Shown here: positions 25,863-39,500 of the stretch, piece by piece
How the letters are laid out: the number at the start of each line of letters is the position of its first letter
How positions within the stretch are numbered: position 1 is the stretch's first letter
Assembly: GCF_900156915.1 (NCBI RefSeq)
Contig: NZ_LT732535.1
Span: forward strand, 765,480 to 829,479
From: Sediminibacillus massiliensis
GTDB lineage: Bacteria > Bacillota > Bacilli > Bacillales > Amphibacillaceae
Length of the DNA stretch: 64,000 nucleotides
Direction of reading: 5' to 3'
Program-made: the position numbers and the translations under genes
Notes under the pieces: model-generated
What the model was told of the DNA's origin: nothing
Seen by the model: only the letters and a program-made list of their open reading frames with translations
Databases searched by the model: none

Positions 25863-28508
25863 TTATTTCTTTGTAAAGCCGAACAGAACTGTAGGAATGG
25901 CAGCAAGGGCCAGAATGTACAACCAATCTTTCAAAACAAGGTCCATCGTATGGAATACTTCTTGCAAAGGCTGGAAATAAATAACCACGAGCAATAACAA
26001 CACAGAAGATATTACGGCTGCGACTAAATAAAGATTTTGGAATGGATTCCTGGCAAAAACGGACTTATCGCTCCGGCAATCAAACACGTGGATAAGCTGG
26101 GCCATAACCAAGGTCGTAAAGGCAATTGTTTGGGCATAACGTAGATTGTCCGGATTTCCTTGATAAGCAGTCATAAAAGCAACTAGCGTCACCAAGCCGA
26201 TCATTATCCCCCTGCTGATAATTTTAAAACCCAATCCCCTGGAAAAAACGCCCTCCTTCGGGCTTCTGGGCCTTCTTTTCATCACGTTTTCCTCCGGTTG
26301 ATCTAGTCCCAATGCCATGGCAGGAAGCCCATCTGTGACAAGGTTCACCCATAAAATCTGGACTGGTATCAGAGGCAGCGGAAGAGCAAGGATCATCGCA
26401 AACAGCATCACTAATATCTCTCCTACATTGGATGCTAAAAGGTAACGGATAAACTTTCTGATATTTTCATAGATATTCCGTCCTTCTTTTATAGCTGATT
26501 TTATCGTTGCAAAGTTGTCATCCATTAAAACTAAAGCAGAGGCTTCTTTTGCCACATCCGTACCACTATTCCCCATACTAATCCCTATATCGCTCGCTTT
26601 GATGGCAGGGGCATCATTCACCCCGTCTCCCGTCATCGCCACGACATGGCCTTTTTTCTGAAATGCTTTGACGATTTTCAATTTGTGTTCCGGTGTGACT
26701 CGGGCAAACACATAGACATCCTCTATGACTTCGCTTAACTGATCTTGTGTCATAGCAGACAGTTGGTGTCCTTCCAACACCTTCCCTCCCGGAGGAAGCA
26801 ATTGGAGATCACTTGCAATTGCCTGAGCTGTTTTCGAGTGATCCCCGGTAATCATTACTGTCTTGATACCAGCATCCCGGCATTCCGCAATAGCTGCTTT
26901 TACTTCTTTACGAGGTGGATCGATCATTCCGGTTATCCCGATGAAAGTCAAATCTTTTTCCAAGGCAAACTCGTCAGGAATGAGGTCAGTGGTAACTGTC
27001 TTGATACCAATCGCTATTGTCCGTAAAGCTTTACCAGCCATTTCATCGATTGCGGTTTCTATTTTTTTGATGTCATTCGCTTTAATCGCCCGTCTACTTC
27101 CATCGAACAGAAAGGACATTCTTGGCAGCAAGACATCGGGGGCGCCTTTCGAGATGGCGAGACGATTGCCGTGTTCATCTTCCACTAAAACAGTCATTCG
27201 TTTTCTATCCGAATCGAAGGGGATTTCTTTGAGTATTTTAAATCGAGCTGTATCAGCGACATCTAATCCAGCTTTTCTCGCCGCAACCAACAAAGCACCC
27301 TCGGTCGGATCCCCATCAACATACCATCTTCCCTTTTTTTGTTCGAGACTGGAATTGTTGCACAAAGACCCGTATAGCAGCAGAGACTTCAATTCCGTAC
27401 TGGAGGTTTCTTTATTTCCTTCATAAAAAGAACCATTGACATCATATCCTTCACCGGTCACCTGTACACAACTGGAAGGCATGAAAATTTCCTTTACAGT
27501 CATTTGATTTTCGGTCATGGTCCCGGTTTTATCAGAACAAATGACTGATGCACTGCCCAATGTTTCTACAGCCGACAATTTGCGGACAATCGCTTTCTTC
27601 TTGATCATCCTTTGAACACCGAGAGAGAGTGCGACAGTCACAATAGCAGGTAAGCCCTCGGGAATGGCAGCGACTGCCAATGAAACACCCGCTAAAAACA
27701 TCTGGTAAAGAGGATGCCCTTGGTAGACACCAATGATGACGACAAACGCAGTCAGAAGCAATGCTACAAGTATCAAAATTTTACCAAGCTCAGCCAGTTT
27801 TCTTTCAAGAGGTGTCGACATTTCTTCTGTTTCCACAAGCAAAGTGGCAATCTGCCCCATAGCAGTCTTCATCCCGGTCCCGACCACTATTCCCAACCCG
27901 CTTCCCCTTGTGACTAACGTTCCCATGAACACCATGTTTTTTTGATCTTGAGGCTCCAGGTTATCCGCCTTCAACGACTGAGCTTGTTTGGCTACCGGCA
28001 GTGATTCGCCCGTCAACGCCGACTCTTCCAGTTCCATACTTCCTGACTCGAGTATTCTGATGTCAGCTGGAACCCTGTCGCCACTGTTCATCTTGACTAT
28101 ATCGCCGACCACTAATTCGCTTGATGGTATTTTCATCCATTTCCCATCTCTCCGGACTTGCGCTAACGGTGCCGATAACTCTTTCAGTTTCGCTAACGAT
28201 TTTTCAGCTTTCTGTTCCTGGAAAAAACCGATGAAGCCATTTATCAAAACGATAAACATAATGGCGATTGCGTCAACATACTCTCCCAGCAAACCCGAAA
28301 CAAGTGTGGCGGCAAGTAAAACCAATACCATAAAATCCTGAAATTGTTTTAAGAAAACAAGCCAAAGCGAAGTTTTTTTCCCGTCCTCCAGTACATTTGC
28401 TCCCAATTTCTTTCTTCTTGTGTCCGCTTCCTGCATCGTAAGCCCTGTTTTTGTATCCACACCCAGTTTCTTCTCTATTTCTTCTCCAGATAATTGGTAC
28501 CATTTCAC
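25863..28508 (-). CDS. Cation-translocating P-type ATPase, calcium type (YloB-like)
   Basis: An 881-residue P2A ATPase. It has an N-terminal cation-ATPase domain, the actuator TGES motif (ESALTGESLPV), the membrane PEGLPAIVTVALS segment with the transport-site residues of SERCA-like pumps, the phosphorylation site DKTGTMTENQ, the nucleotide-binding KGAPD and the hinge TGDGVNDAPAIK. Ten membrane segments are expected. The related B. subtilis YloB is a calcium pump of spores; calcium as the substrate here is inferred. I set a GTG start at 28508, 8 bp after a ggagg site; an upstream ATG at 28529 overlaps that site. It diverges from rqcH. Confidence 0.93.
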   Translation of the reverse strand: MKWYQLSGEEIEKKLGVDTKTGLTMQEADTRRKKLGANVLEDGKKTSLWLVFLKQFQDFMVLVLLAATLVSGLLGEYVDAIAIMFIVLINGFIGFFQEQKAEKSLAKLKELSAPLAQVRRDGKWMKIPSSELVVGDIVKMNSGDRVPADIRILESGSMELEESALTGESLPVAKQAQSLKADNLEPQDQKNMVFMGTLVTRGSGLGIVVGTGMKTAMGQIATLLVETEEMSTPLERKLAELGKILILVALLLTAFVVIIGVYQGHPLYQMFLAGVSLAVAAIPEGLPAIVTVALSLGVQRMIKKKAIVRKLSAVETLGSASVICSDKTGTMTENQMTVKEIFMPSSCVQVTGEGYDVNGSFYEGNKETSSTELKSLLLYGSLCNNSSLEQKKGRWYVDGDPTEGALLVAARKAGLDVADTARFKILKEIPFDSDRKRMTVLVEDEHGNRLAISKGAPDVLLPRMSFLFDGSRRAIKANDIKKIETAIDEMAGKALRTIAIGIKTVTTDLIPDEFALEKDLTFIGITGMIDPPRKEVKAAIAECRDAGIKTVMITGDHSKTAQAIASDLQLLPPGGKVLEGHQLSAMTQDQLSEVIEDVYVFARVTPEHKLKIVKAFQKKGHVVAMTGDGVNDAPAIKASDIGISMGNSGTDVAKEASALVLMDDNFATIKSAIKEGRNIYENIRKFIRYLLASNVGEILVMLFAMILALPLPLIPVQILWVNLVTDGLPAMALGLDQPEENVMKRRPRSPKEGVFSRGLGFKIISRGIMIGLVTLVAFMTAYQGNPDNLRYAQTIAFTTLVMAQLIHVFDCRSDKSVFARNPFQNLYLVAAVISSVLLLLVVIYFQPLQEVFHTMDLVLKDWLYILALAAIPTVLFGFTKK

Positions 28509-28549
28509 ATAGCATTCCTCCATGTACAAGTCTGTCTTTTGTATATCTA

Positions 28550-28578
28550 TTCAGACTTGTCCAGAAAAATGCTATAAT
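28550..28578 (+). promoter_or_regulatory. Promoter of rqcH
   Basis: A perfect -10 box tataat (28573-28578) with a weak -35 box ttcaga (28550-28555) at 17 bp, 19 bp before the rqcH start. It lies in the short divergent gap with the P-type ATPase gene. Confidence 0.75.
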
Positions 28579-28597
28579 TACGGAGCGAGGTGATTCC

Positions 28598-30316
28598 ATG
28601 GCTTTTGATGGAATAGTTACCCGTGCTGTCACGAATGAATTGAATTACACATTGACAGCAGGGCGGCTAATGAAAATTTATCAACCAACAGAAACAGAAC
28701 TTATTTTAACGATCAGAAGCAAGGGGACCAACCATTCCCTCTTGCTTTCGGCACACCCGAGTTATGCACGCTTCCATTTGACGGAAGACAGTTATCACAA
28801 CCCAAAAGAGCCACCGATGTTTTGCATGTTATTAAGAAAACACTTGGCAGGCAGCTTTGTAGAAAAAATCGAACAGCATGAGAACGAACGGATCGTTTCC
28901 TTCCATTTTAAGGGCAAGAACGAAATAGGAGACGAAACTTTCAAAACTCTGATCATAGAAGTGATGGGAAAACACAGTAATATCCTGCTGATCGACAGGG
29001 AAAAAGGACATATCCTTGATAGCATAAAACATGTTCCGCCTGCCCTTAACAGGCATCGGACAATTATGCCTGGGCATCTGTATAAACTTCCACCAGATCA
29101 AGGAAAAATCAACCCGGTTGAACTCAGTGCTGAGGATTTTGTGAAAAAACTTGATTTCAATGCAGGGATGCTGGATAAACAGATTGTCGACAAATTCATG
29201 GGATTCTCTCCATTGATTGCTCGAGATATTATCGAGAGAGCGAAACTGGGGGAATCGGATAAATACAAAAATGTGTTTATTGATATCCAGTCAAGATTGC
29301 TTGAGCATAATTATCAACCTGCTATAAATCAAAACCAGAAAGAAGATTTCTACGTTATTCCCTTGATCTCCTGGCGAGAACATGCAAAGTTATACGACAC
29401 TGTCAGTGAAATGCTTGATCGATACTACTCTGGTAAAGCGGAGCGCGATCGGGTAAAACAGCAAGCAGGCGATCTGCATCGTTTTTTGAAGAATGAACGG
29501 GAAAAAAATGTACGAAAAATAAAAAAACATCAACAGACAATAAAAAAGGCCGAAAAAGCAGATCATCATCAACGGCTTGGCGAACTGTTGACAGCAAATA
29601 TGCATACGGTCAAACAAGGGGATCAATCTGCAAAGGTCATTGATTATTATGACCCAGAGCAGGCAGAAATCGAGATTCCATTGAACCCGAACAAGACCCC
29701 GAGCGAAAATGCCCAAGGATATTTCAAAACTTACCAAAAATTGAAAAAATCCAAGGAAGTTGTCGTACAGGAAATCGAAAAAGCGAATAAAGAAATTCAA
29801 TATCTGGATGAATTAATACAACAAATCGAGGGTGCCAGAGAACAGGATATTGAAGAAATTCGGGAAGAACTCCGCGAAGAAGGTTATTTAAAGACCAAGA
29901 CCAAGTCAAAAAAGAAATCAAAAAAACAAACGAAACCAGAGCCAGAGCAATTTTATGCTACTGACGGAACAGTGATTCTAGTAGGAAAAAACAACAAACA
30001 GAATGAGTACTTGACCAACAGAATGGCTGCGCGCGATGATATCTGGCTTCATACGAAAGATATTCCTGGTTCCCATGTGGTTATCCGAGACAAAAATCCT
30101 AGCGAGGAAACGCTGAAAGAAGCGGCACAAATAGCCGCCAATTTTAGTAAATCGAAGAATTCTTCCTCTGTACCGGTTGATTACACACTCATTCGGCATG
30201 TCAAAAAACCGAATGGTGCAAAACCAGGTTTTGTCACATACGATAATCAAAAGACTTTGTTTGTCACACCGGAAGTATCTATTATCGAAAAACTAAGATT
30301 AAATGATAAAAAATAA
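28598..30316 (+). CDS. rqcH: Ribosome quality control protein RqcH (NFACT family, YloA/FbpA)
   Basis: A 572-residue NEMF/Rqc2 homologue. In B. subtilis RqcH binds stalled 50S subunits and recruits Ala-tRNA to add C-terminal alanine tails that mark proteins for ClpXP. Domains: NFACT-N (1 to about 180) with the Asp133-Arg134 pair of LIDREKGHILD, a helix-hairpin-helix middle, long coiled coils (about 290-440), and the NFACT-R domain (RMAARDDIWLHTKDIPGSHVVI) after a Lys-rich linker. The start is the ATG at 28598 (MAFDGIVTRAV) with a gaggtg site; a frame reaching 28451 crosses the promoter. Gene is the only large plus-strand gene in the window. Confidence 0.95.
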   Translation: MAFDGIVTRAVTNELNYTLTAGRLMKIYQPTETELILTIRSKGTNHSLLLSAHPSYARFHLTEDSYHNPKEPPMFCMLLRKHLAGSFVEKIEQHENERIVSFHFKGKNEIGDETFKTLIIEVMGKHSNILLIDREKGHILDSIKHVPPALNRHRTIMPGHLYKLPPDQGKINPVELSAEDFVKKLDFNAGMLDKQIVDKFMGFSPLIARDIIERAKLGESDKYKNVFIDIQSRLLEHNYQPAINQNQKEDFYVIPLISWREHAKLYDTVSEMLDRYYSGKAERDRVKQQAGDLHRFLKNEREKNVRKIKKHQQTIKKAEKADHHQRLGELLTANMHTVKQGDQSAKVIDYYDPEQAEIEIPLNPNKTPSENAQGYFKTYQKLKKSKEVVVQEIEKANKEIQYLDELIQQIEGAREQDIEEIREELREEGYLKTKTKSKKKSKKQTKPEPEQFYATDGTVILVGKNNKQNEYLTNRMAARDDIWLHTKDIPGSHVVIRDKNPSEETLKEAAQIAANFSKSKNSSSVPVDYTLIRHVKKPNGAKPGFVTYDNQKTLFVTPEVSIIEKLRLNDKK

Positions 30317-30321
30317 ATAAA

Positions 30322-30357
30322 AGGAAGTTCCTTTTACTCCGGAACTTCCTTTTTTTA
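30322..30357 (+). terminator. Terminator of rqcH
   Basis: Perfect 10-bp arms aggaagttcc and ggaacttcct with a 9-nt loop are followed by eight T. It lies in the convergent gap to the YtxH-like gene. Confidence 0.92.
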
Positions 30358-30364
30358 AACCATG

Positions 30365-30826
30365 TTATTGAAGAGGGGAATTTTGTCTATTACGATCGTC
30401 CTCTTGCTCAGAAGAACCGCCCTCTACCAATTCTTCCTTCGCTTCTTTTACTTTATTTCCGGCATCCTTCAATGAATTGCTGGCCTCTTTCACAGTCGTC
30501 ACAGCTTCTTGTGTATCGTTTTGAACATCTTTCATTTCGCTGCGAAGATTGCTGTTGGTTTTATTGTAAACTTCTTGTACGGTAGTGATTGCCTCTTTTA
30601 GCGTATCAGATGCTTCTTTCACTCGTTCCATCAATTGATCCTTTGTTTCCCGAGGATTTTCCCTGATGTCTCCTGCGACTTTAGTCACCGAATCTTTCAT
30701 CCCGCTGACATTATTCTTAACCTTTGAGCGGGTATTAGAGTTTAGCATGGCTATAGCGGCTCCTGCCAATGCACCGGCTGCCATACCGACCATTAATTTA
30801 CTGTTTTGCTGTTCTTGATTTTGCAT
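30365..30826 (-). CDS. YtxH-like general stress protein
   Basis: A 153-residue protein. A short N-terminal membrane or hydrophobic Gly-Ala segment (LMVGMAAGALAGAAIAML, about residues 11-28) precedes long amphipathic helices with repeated KEA/VKEAS units, typical of YtxH-family proteins, and an acidic, Gln-rich tail. YtxH in B. subtilis belongs to the SigB stress regulon; molecular function is unknown. The ATG follows an aaggag site. A SigB-like promoter is seen 57-82 bp upstream. It is inserted between rqcH and the pyr operon, not a usual place. Confidence 0.8.
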   Translation of the reverse strand: MQNQEQQNSKLMVGMAAGALAGAAIAMLNSNTRSKVKNNVSGMKDSVTKVAGDIRENPRETKDQLMERVKEASDTLKEAITTVQEVYNKTNSNLRSEMKDVQNDTQEAVTTVKEASNSLKDAGNKVKEAKEELVEGGSSEQEDDRNRQNSPLQ

Positions 30827-30882
30827 GATTTTTCACTCCTTATAAATTCTGAACATAATAATTATTTATCTATAAATTACAT

Positions 30883-30908
30883 TTACCACAGTATTAGGGA
30901 ACTTAAAC
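30883..30908 (-). promoter_or_regulatory. Possible SigB promoter of the YtxH-like gene
   Basis: Minus strand gtttaa (30903-30908), 14-bp spacer, tggtaa (30883-30888). The -35 fits the SigB consensus exactly; the -10 fits gggtat at four of six. It begins right beside the pyrE terminator. Confidence 0.45.
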
Positions 30909-30935
30909 AAAAGAAAACCCGGCATCATTGCCGGG
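30909..30935 (-). terminator. Terminator of the pyr operon
   Basis: A GC-rich stem cccggc/gccggg (30918-30923 with 30930-30935), 6-nt loop, followed on the minus strand by ttttcttttg. It starts 16 bp after the pyrE stop. Confidence 0.9.
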
Positions 30936-30950
30936 CTCCAAGAATAGATT

Positions 30951-31551
30951 CTATTGAAAAGAGTTTCTCCAAGTTAATAGCTTTGTTTTTTCGTCTTCCT
31001 CGATATGGTTTTCTTCTTCCAAAACATCCAGCAAAGTATCAAAGCTGGTGATCGTCTTCAATGGAATGGCTTTACCGGCAAACTGTGCTTCTGCTTTTCT
31101 TAATCCATATGTAAATATTGCCAGTACAGAAATTACATGGACACCTTCTTGCTGCAACGCTTCGGCAGCTTTTATAGAAGAACCACCTGTCGAGATAAGA
31201 TCTTCAATGACGATAGCTTTCTGCCCTTTCTCTACTTTCCCTTCAATCTGGTTTTGCTTTCCGTGTGACTTGGCTTTAGAGCGAACATAAACCATTGGCA
31301 GCCCTAGTTTTTCTGAAAGCCATGCCGCATGCGGGATACCGGCAGTCGCACATCCAGCAATCACATCCGGCTTTTCCGGCATTTCGTCGATCATCCGAAC
31401 AAAAGCATCGGAGATTTTATTCCTTAAATCCATGTCTGACATGGTCAACCGGTTATCGCAATATATTGGTGACTTGATACCAGATGTCCAGGTGAACGGA
31501 TTTTCCGTGCTGAGTTTAACCGCTTCTATTTTATGTAGTTGTTTGGCAATA

Positions 31552-31571
<20 letters not shown>
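30951..31571 (-). CDS. pyrE: Orotate phosphoribosyltransferase
   Basis: A 206-residue enzyme that joins orotate to PRPP to give OMP. The PRPP-binding motif is VIEDLISTGGSSIKAAE. N-terminal FTWTSGIKSPIYCDNR and the AGCATAGIPHAAW segment are typical of the Bacillus type. It overlaps pyrF by 20 bp and is the last gene of the operon. It follows the usual order pyrD-pyrF-pyrE. Confidence 0.97.
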
Positions 31572-33929
<2,358 letters not shown>

Positions 33930-33933
<4 letters not shown>

Positions 33934-36900
33934 ACGGTCACCGCAGCCTTCACTTGATTTACAGGGCGCGCTGTAAATGAAGTGGAATCAATGACGTTTA
34001 AAATTGCTTCAGCAGTATCCAAACTGGTCAGGCAGGCAATTCCATGCTCAACGGATTCCCTCCTGATTCTGAAGCCGTCAGAACGAGGTTGTTTACCAGA
34101 GTTCAAGGTGTTGATCACTACTTGTACAGTCTCATTTTCTATAATAGATAGGACGTTGGTTCCATCAGAGCCTATCTTACCTACTTTCTGGACTGGTATG
34201 CCGTGTTTTACCAGGTGAACCCCGGTCCCTTCTGTTGCAAACAACTGGAAACCAAGCTGATGGAACCTCGAAGCGATTTCCGTCATTTCGTGTTTATCCT
34301 TATCTGCAACTGTCAATAAAACAGCCCCTTCTTGCGGAATAGACAGACCAGATGCGGTCAAACCCTTGTACAAAGCTTTCTCCAATGTCTTGTCTGTTCC
34401 GATTGCTTCACCGGTCGATTTCATTTCGGGTCCAAGTATGGTGTCCACACTCCTGAGTTTTTCGAAGGAGAAGACCGGAACCTTTACAGAAACCAGATCA
34501 GATTCAGGCAGAATACCATTGTCATACCCCATGTCTTCCAGTTTTTCACCGATAATGCACTTCGTTGCGATATTTGCCATCGTTACACCTGTTATTTTAC
34601 TTAGAAACGGAATAGTTCTACTTGCCCTCGGATTGACTTCAAGCACATATACTTCGTTGTCATGGACCACGAACTGTATGTTTATGAGTCCCTTCACTTG
34701 CAGTTTCCTGGCTATTTTCATTGTTGCTTCTTCGCATTTTCTCTTGATTGTCTCACTGATTCGCTGGGTTGGATAAACAGCAATTGAATCACCTGAATGA
34801 ACTCCTGCCCTTTCAATGTGTTCCATAAGACCAGGTATGATGATTGTTTCTCCGTCGCTGATCGCGTCGACTTCCATTTCAATCCCAGTCAAGTATTTAT
34901 CAATCAGTATCGGATGTGTATGTTTGATATTGTTTGTCTTCTTCAAGTAGTTGTAAAGTTCATCATCATCGTAGACGATTTCCATCTGACTGCCGCCAAT
35001 TACATAAGATGGACGTACTAATACTGGATAACCCACTTCTCTTGCAGCATCTATAGCTTGATCCAGGCTGCGCACACTCTTTCCTTTCGGCTGGAGGATA
35101 TCCAATTCATCAAGGAGTTGTTCGAATTTGTCCCTGTCTTCCGCTGCATCGATCGCTTCTAGTGAGGTTCCAAGAATATTGACCCCTCTTCTTTCCAGTC
35201 CTGCCGCCAGGTTTATAGCAGTCTGTCCACCGAATTGAACAATTACCCCGAGAGGTTTTTCCAAATCGATAACATGCATGACATCTTCCAATGTGAGCGG
35301 TTCGAAATATAATTTATCCGAGACACTGAAGTCTGTTGAAACAGTTTCCGGATTATTATTCATGATAATTGCTTCATAACCCGCTTCCTTCAAAGCCAAT
35401 ACCGAGTGCACTGTTGCATAATCGAATTCAATTCCCTGGCCGATCCGGATCGGTCCAGAGCCAATCACGAGCACTTTTTCTTTACGGGAAACGATAGATT
35501 CGTTTTCTTCTTCGTAAGAACTGTAGAAATATGGTGTCTGAGATTCAAATTCCGCGGCACAAGTGTCTACCATTTTATATACAGGTGTTATTTTCTCTTG
35601 TTTCCTCAATTGATAGACTTTATCAGTGGTGGTTCCCCATAAACGGGCAATTTGGGAATCACTGATACCAGACTGCTTGGCTTTTTCAAGTGTCGTTTTA
35701 TCCCATGGATTTTCTTTGATTACCTGTTCTAAATCGACAATCTTTTCAATTTTTTTCAAAAAGAACCTGTCGATTTTTGTTAACTGAAATATTTCTTCAA
35801 TAGAAACTGCACGCCGGATCACTTCCGCTAAAACAAAGATTCTTTCATCATCCGGATGTACCAGACGGTGTTTTAATTCTTCAAGTGGAGCATTTGCCAA
35901 GTTTTCCATCCACAATTCATCTGAAGTAGAATCAAGCGAACGAATTCCTTTTAAGAACGATTCTTCAAAAGTCCTGCCAATCGACATCACTTCACCTGTA
36001 GCTTTCATCTGGGTTCCAAGCGTCCGATTACCGGAAGTGAACTTATCAAACGGAAACCTAGGCAATTTTGTAACAACATAATCCAACGCAGGCTCATAGC
36101 AGGCAAACGTATTACCGGTAATTGGATTAACAATTTCATCCAAAGTTAATCCCACAGCAATCTTGGCTGCAAGCTTGGCAATTGGATAGCCAGTCGCTTT
36201 CGAAGCCAAAGCTGACGATCGACTCACTCTTGGGTTCACTTCGATGATATAATATTGAAAACTGTCTGGATCCAATGCCAGCTGGACATTGCATCCCCCT
36301 TCTATTTTCAATGATCGGATAATTTTCAATGAAGCATTCCGCAGTAATTGGTATTCCCTGTCGGTGAGTGTCTGCGATGGTGCAGTGACAATCGAATCTC
36401 CAGTATGTATGCCGACCGGATCAATGTTTTCCATATTACAAACAACGATTGCTTGATCGTTTTTGTCTCTCATCACTTCATACTCGATTTCTTTGAAACC
36501 CGCAATATTCTTTTCTATCAAACATTGGGTTACAGGAGACAGAAACAAGCCATTTCTAGTAATCTCGATTAACTCTTCTTCTGTATAACACATGCCTCCG
36601 CCTGTTCCACCCAGCGTGTATGCAGGCCTCACGATCAGTGGATAACCAATTTCACCAGCGAATTGCAATGCCTCTTCTATAGTATGGACAATACTGCTAT
36701 CGGGAACAGGTTCGTTGAGTCTGTTCATCAAGTTTCTGAATTTCTCCCTGTCTTCTGCCTGTTGAATCGCATCAAGGGAAGTACCCAACAATTCCACACC
36801 ATACTCGGCAAGAATGCCTGACCTATCTAACTCTACAGCCATATTCAATCCCGTTTGTCCTCCAAGTGTGGGGAGCAATGCATCCGGTTGTTCCTTGCGG

Positions 36901-37133
36901 ATGATCTTGGATAAAAACTCTACAGTCAATGGTTCCATGTAAACAGTATCAGCCATTGTTTCGTCAGTCATGATTGTAGCGGGATTGGAATTGGCCAAAA
37001 TGACGTAATAACCTTCCTCCCTTAGTGCCTGGCAGGCTTGTGTACCCGAATAATCGAATTCCGCTGCCTGTCCGATGACGATGGGACCTGAACCAATAAC
37101 TAGGATTTTGTTTATATCTTTACGCTTTGGCAT
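33930..37133 (-). CDS. carB: Carbamoyl-phosphate synthase large subunit, pyrimidine-specific
   Basis: A 1067-residue enzyme (PyrAB) built from two homologous ATP-grasp halves: [19 protein letters not shown] at the start and [20 protein letters not shown] near residue 550. It forms carbamoyl phosphate from bicarbonate, ammonia and two ATP. The C-terminal MGS-like domain (from about 930) is the allosteric regulator site, for UMP and PRPP in Bacillus. It overlaps carA by 22 bp. Its place inside the pyr operon marks it as the pyrimidine isozyme (pyrAB), not the arginine one. Confidence 0.97.
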
Positions 37134-38227
37134 GATTTTTCCTCCTTGTCGATAACTTGATGTGCTTCGATATTGAGCAAGAACTGGTCAAACAGCTGGT
37201 TTGTATCATCGGGACCTGGCGAGCTTTCCGGATGATATTGTACAGAGAAAGCCGGATAGGTTAGATGCCTGATCCCTTCCACCGTGCCATCGTTCAATGC
37301 CGTTTGAGTCAGTTCCAGGTCGGTATTAGCAAGTGATTCCTTCTTAACCGTGTAACCATGATTTTGAGAGGTCATATACGTTTTATTTTTGATTAAGTCT
37401 TTTACAGGATGATTGGAGCCCCTGTGACCGAAAGATAATTTTTCCGTCTCTGCCCCACAAGCCAAGGCTAGTAATTGATGGCCGAGACAGATACCAAATA
37501 TCGTCGTTTTATCGATAATTCCTTTTATCATTTCAATGGCTTCCGGCACATCCTGGGGATCGCCTGGTCCGTTTGTCAGCATTACACCTTCCGGCTTCAT
37601 CCGTAAAATTTGTTCGGCACTATAATGATAAGGCACGACGGTAACATGACAGTTCCGTTTTGTCAGCTCTCTTAAAATGCCGTGTTTCATTCCAAAATCG
37701 ATCAGAACAATCCTTTTGCCTCTTCCGGGTACCACATATGGTTTTACGGTGGAAACCCTTTTTACTTGATCCCTTTTCTGATGGGTATTTTTCAATCGTT
37801 CTAAAGCTTTATCTGTCGGGTACTCCTCCGATACAATAAGTCCTTTCATCGTACCGTGATTACGGATGATTCTCGTCAGCTTTCTCGTGTCAACCCCCGA
37901 GATTCCCGGAATATCATTTGCTTCAAGAAAATCATGGACCGATTCTTCACTTCGATAATTGGAAGGAAAATCGCATAACTCTTTTACAATAAGTGCATGT
38001 ATTGATGGAGTGATTGTTTCAAAGTCGTCCCGGTTGATTCCATAATTCCCAATCAATGGGTAAGTCATCGTTACAATCTGGCCGCAATAAGAAGGGTCAG
38101 TCAATATCTCTTGATAACCAGTCATTCCCGTATTGAATACAACCTCACCTGAAACTTCTTTCATGCTTCCGAACGCTTCTCCTGTAAATACTGTTCCATC
38201 CTCAAGAATGAGTTTTCTCTTTGTCAT
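37112..38227 (-). CDS. carA: Carbamoyl-phosphate synthase small subunit, pyrimidine-specific
   Basis: A 371-residue glutaminase subunit (PyrAA) that feeds ammonia to CarB. An N-terminal domain of about 170 residues ([21 protein letters not shown]) precedes the class I glutamine amidotransferase with Cys in [13 protein letters not shown] and the His-Glu pair in [11 protein letters not shown]. The ATG at 38227 follows a gaggagg site. It overlaps pyrC by 26 bp and carB by 22 bp. Confidence 0.97.
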   Translation of the reverse strand: MTKRKLILEDGTVFTGEAFGSMKEVSGEVVFNTGMTGYQEILTDPSYCGQIVTMTYPLIGNYGINRDDFETITPSIHALIVKELCDFPSNYRSEESVHDFLEANDIPGISGVDTRKLTRIIRNHGTMKGLIVSEEYPTDKALERLKNTHQKRDQVKRVSTVKPYVVPGRGKRIVLIDFGMKHGILRELTKRNCHVTVVPYHYSAEQILRMKPEGVMLTNGPGDPQDVPEAIEMIKGIIDKTTIFGICLGHQLLALACGAETEKLSFGHRGSNHPVKDLIKNKTYMTSQNHGYTVKKESLANTDLELTQTALNDGTVEGIRHLTYPAFSVQYHPESSPGPDDTNQLFDQFLLNIEAHQVIDKEEKSCQSVKI

Positions 38228-39500
38228 AATGAACCTCCTCGAATACGATTGAGCCTGAAGCTATAGTCAGCACTGGCTTTCCTGAAACTTTCCGTCCAGC
38301 AAAAGGTGTGTTTTTTCCTTTTGAATAAAATTTCGTGCTGTCTATGATCCATTCATTGTTTAAATCCAACAAAGCAATATCTGCGTCCCTTCCCGGTGCC
38401 AACTGCCCAAAAGGTAGTCCAAAGGTGTCTGCCGGTTTTACTGTCAACCAGTCTATCAATTGCTTTAACGATACCTTGCCCGATTTTACCAATCCTGTAT
38501 GAAGCAAACCGAAAGCTGTTTCCAACCCTGTAATTCCAAATGGCGCTCCCAGCAACCCCTGTTCCTTTTCCTCTTCTGTGTGTGGTGCATGGTCTGTTGC
38601 AATAAAATCAATCGTGCCGTCGAGCAAACCATCAAGAAGTGCTTGGCGATCATCTTTACTTCTTAATGGAGGATTCATTTTAAAATTCCCGTCATTTATG
38701 ACATCATCTTCCGAAAGGAGAAGGTGATGGGGTGTTACTTCTGCTGTTACTTTAATGCCGGCTTTTTTGGCATCGCGTATTACTCGGACAGATTCTTTTG
38801 TACTTACATGACAGACATGGTAATGACAATCTGCAGCTTCTGCCAATAAAACATCGCGGGCTATCTGAACCGATTCACAAACAGACGGAATTCCAGGCAC
38901 TCCCAGCCGCTTGCTGGTTATGCCATCGTGAAGGACTCCTTTATGTATCAATGTATTATCTTCACAATGTGCAACAATTGGCATCCCCAGTTCAGAAGCT
39001 GCTTCCATCGCACTGAGCATCATATCGGCAGACTGGACTCCCACCCCATCGTCTGTGAACGCAAAAGCGCCGGCTTTCTTCAATGCAGCCATATCAGTCA
39101 AATGTTTTCCTAACTGTCTTTCTGTAATGGCTGCATAAGGGAGCACCCTGACATGTGCATCTTTTTCTATTTTTTCTTGCAACTGGCTGAGCGTTTCTTC
39201 CTTGTCAGGGACTGGCCGGGTGTTAGGCATCGCACAAACTGTAGTAAATCCTCCGGCTGCTGCTGCGAGCGTACCAGTATGGATCGTCTCTTTCGCCTCC
39301 CCACCCGGTTCACGCAGATGTATATGTATGTCAACAAAACCAGGTACAGCTAAATTCCCTTCACAATCAATCACTTCTCCGCTTCTATCAGATAGATGTT
39401 CTGCAATATCTACTAACTTTCCGTTTTCAATCGCGATTTCACACGGTTCCAGTTGATCATCTTCCGACAAGCGCAGTGCGTTCACCAATAATTTCCGCAT
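38202..39500 (-). CDS. pyrC: Dihydroorotase
   Basis: A 432-residue zinc amidohydrolase that cyclises carbamoyl aspartate. Zinc-binding [11 protein letters not shown], a carboxylated-Lys region, the [11 protein letters not shown] segment, and [14 protein letters not shown] are present. I start at 39500 ([14 protein letters not shown]), which has a gggggat site; an upstream ATG at 39551 would lengthen the overlap with pyrB without family support. It already overlaps the pyrB end by 44 bp. Confidence 0.96.
   Translation of the reverse strand: MRKLLVNALRLSEDDQLEPCEIAIENGKLVDIAEHLSDRSGEVIDCEGNLAVPGFVDIHIHLREPGGEAKETIHTGTLAAAAGGFTTVCAMPNTRPVPDKEETLSQLQEKIEKDAHVRVLPYAAITERQLGKHLTDMAALKKAGAFAFTDDGVGVQSADMMLSAMEAASELGMPIVAHCEDNTLIHKGVLHDGITSKRLGVPGIPSVCESVQIARDVLLAEAADCHYHVCHVSTKESVRVIRDAKKAGIKVTAEVTPHHLLLSEDDVINDGNFKMNPPLRSKDDRQALLDGLLDGTIDFIATDHAPHTEEEKEQGLLGAPFGITGLETAFGLLHTGLVKSGKVSLKQLIDWLTVKPADTFGLPFGQLAPGRDADIALLDLNNEWIIDSTKFYSKGKNTPFAGRKVSGKPVLTIASGSIVFEEVHYDKEKTHS

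Noticed and set aside
29390-29800. 136-codon minus-strand frame opposite rqcH
   Set aside because: Phe- and Leu-rich translation of the Lys-rich coiled-coil codons of rqcH read backwards; no support.
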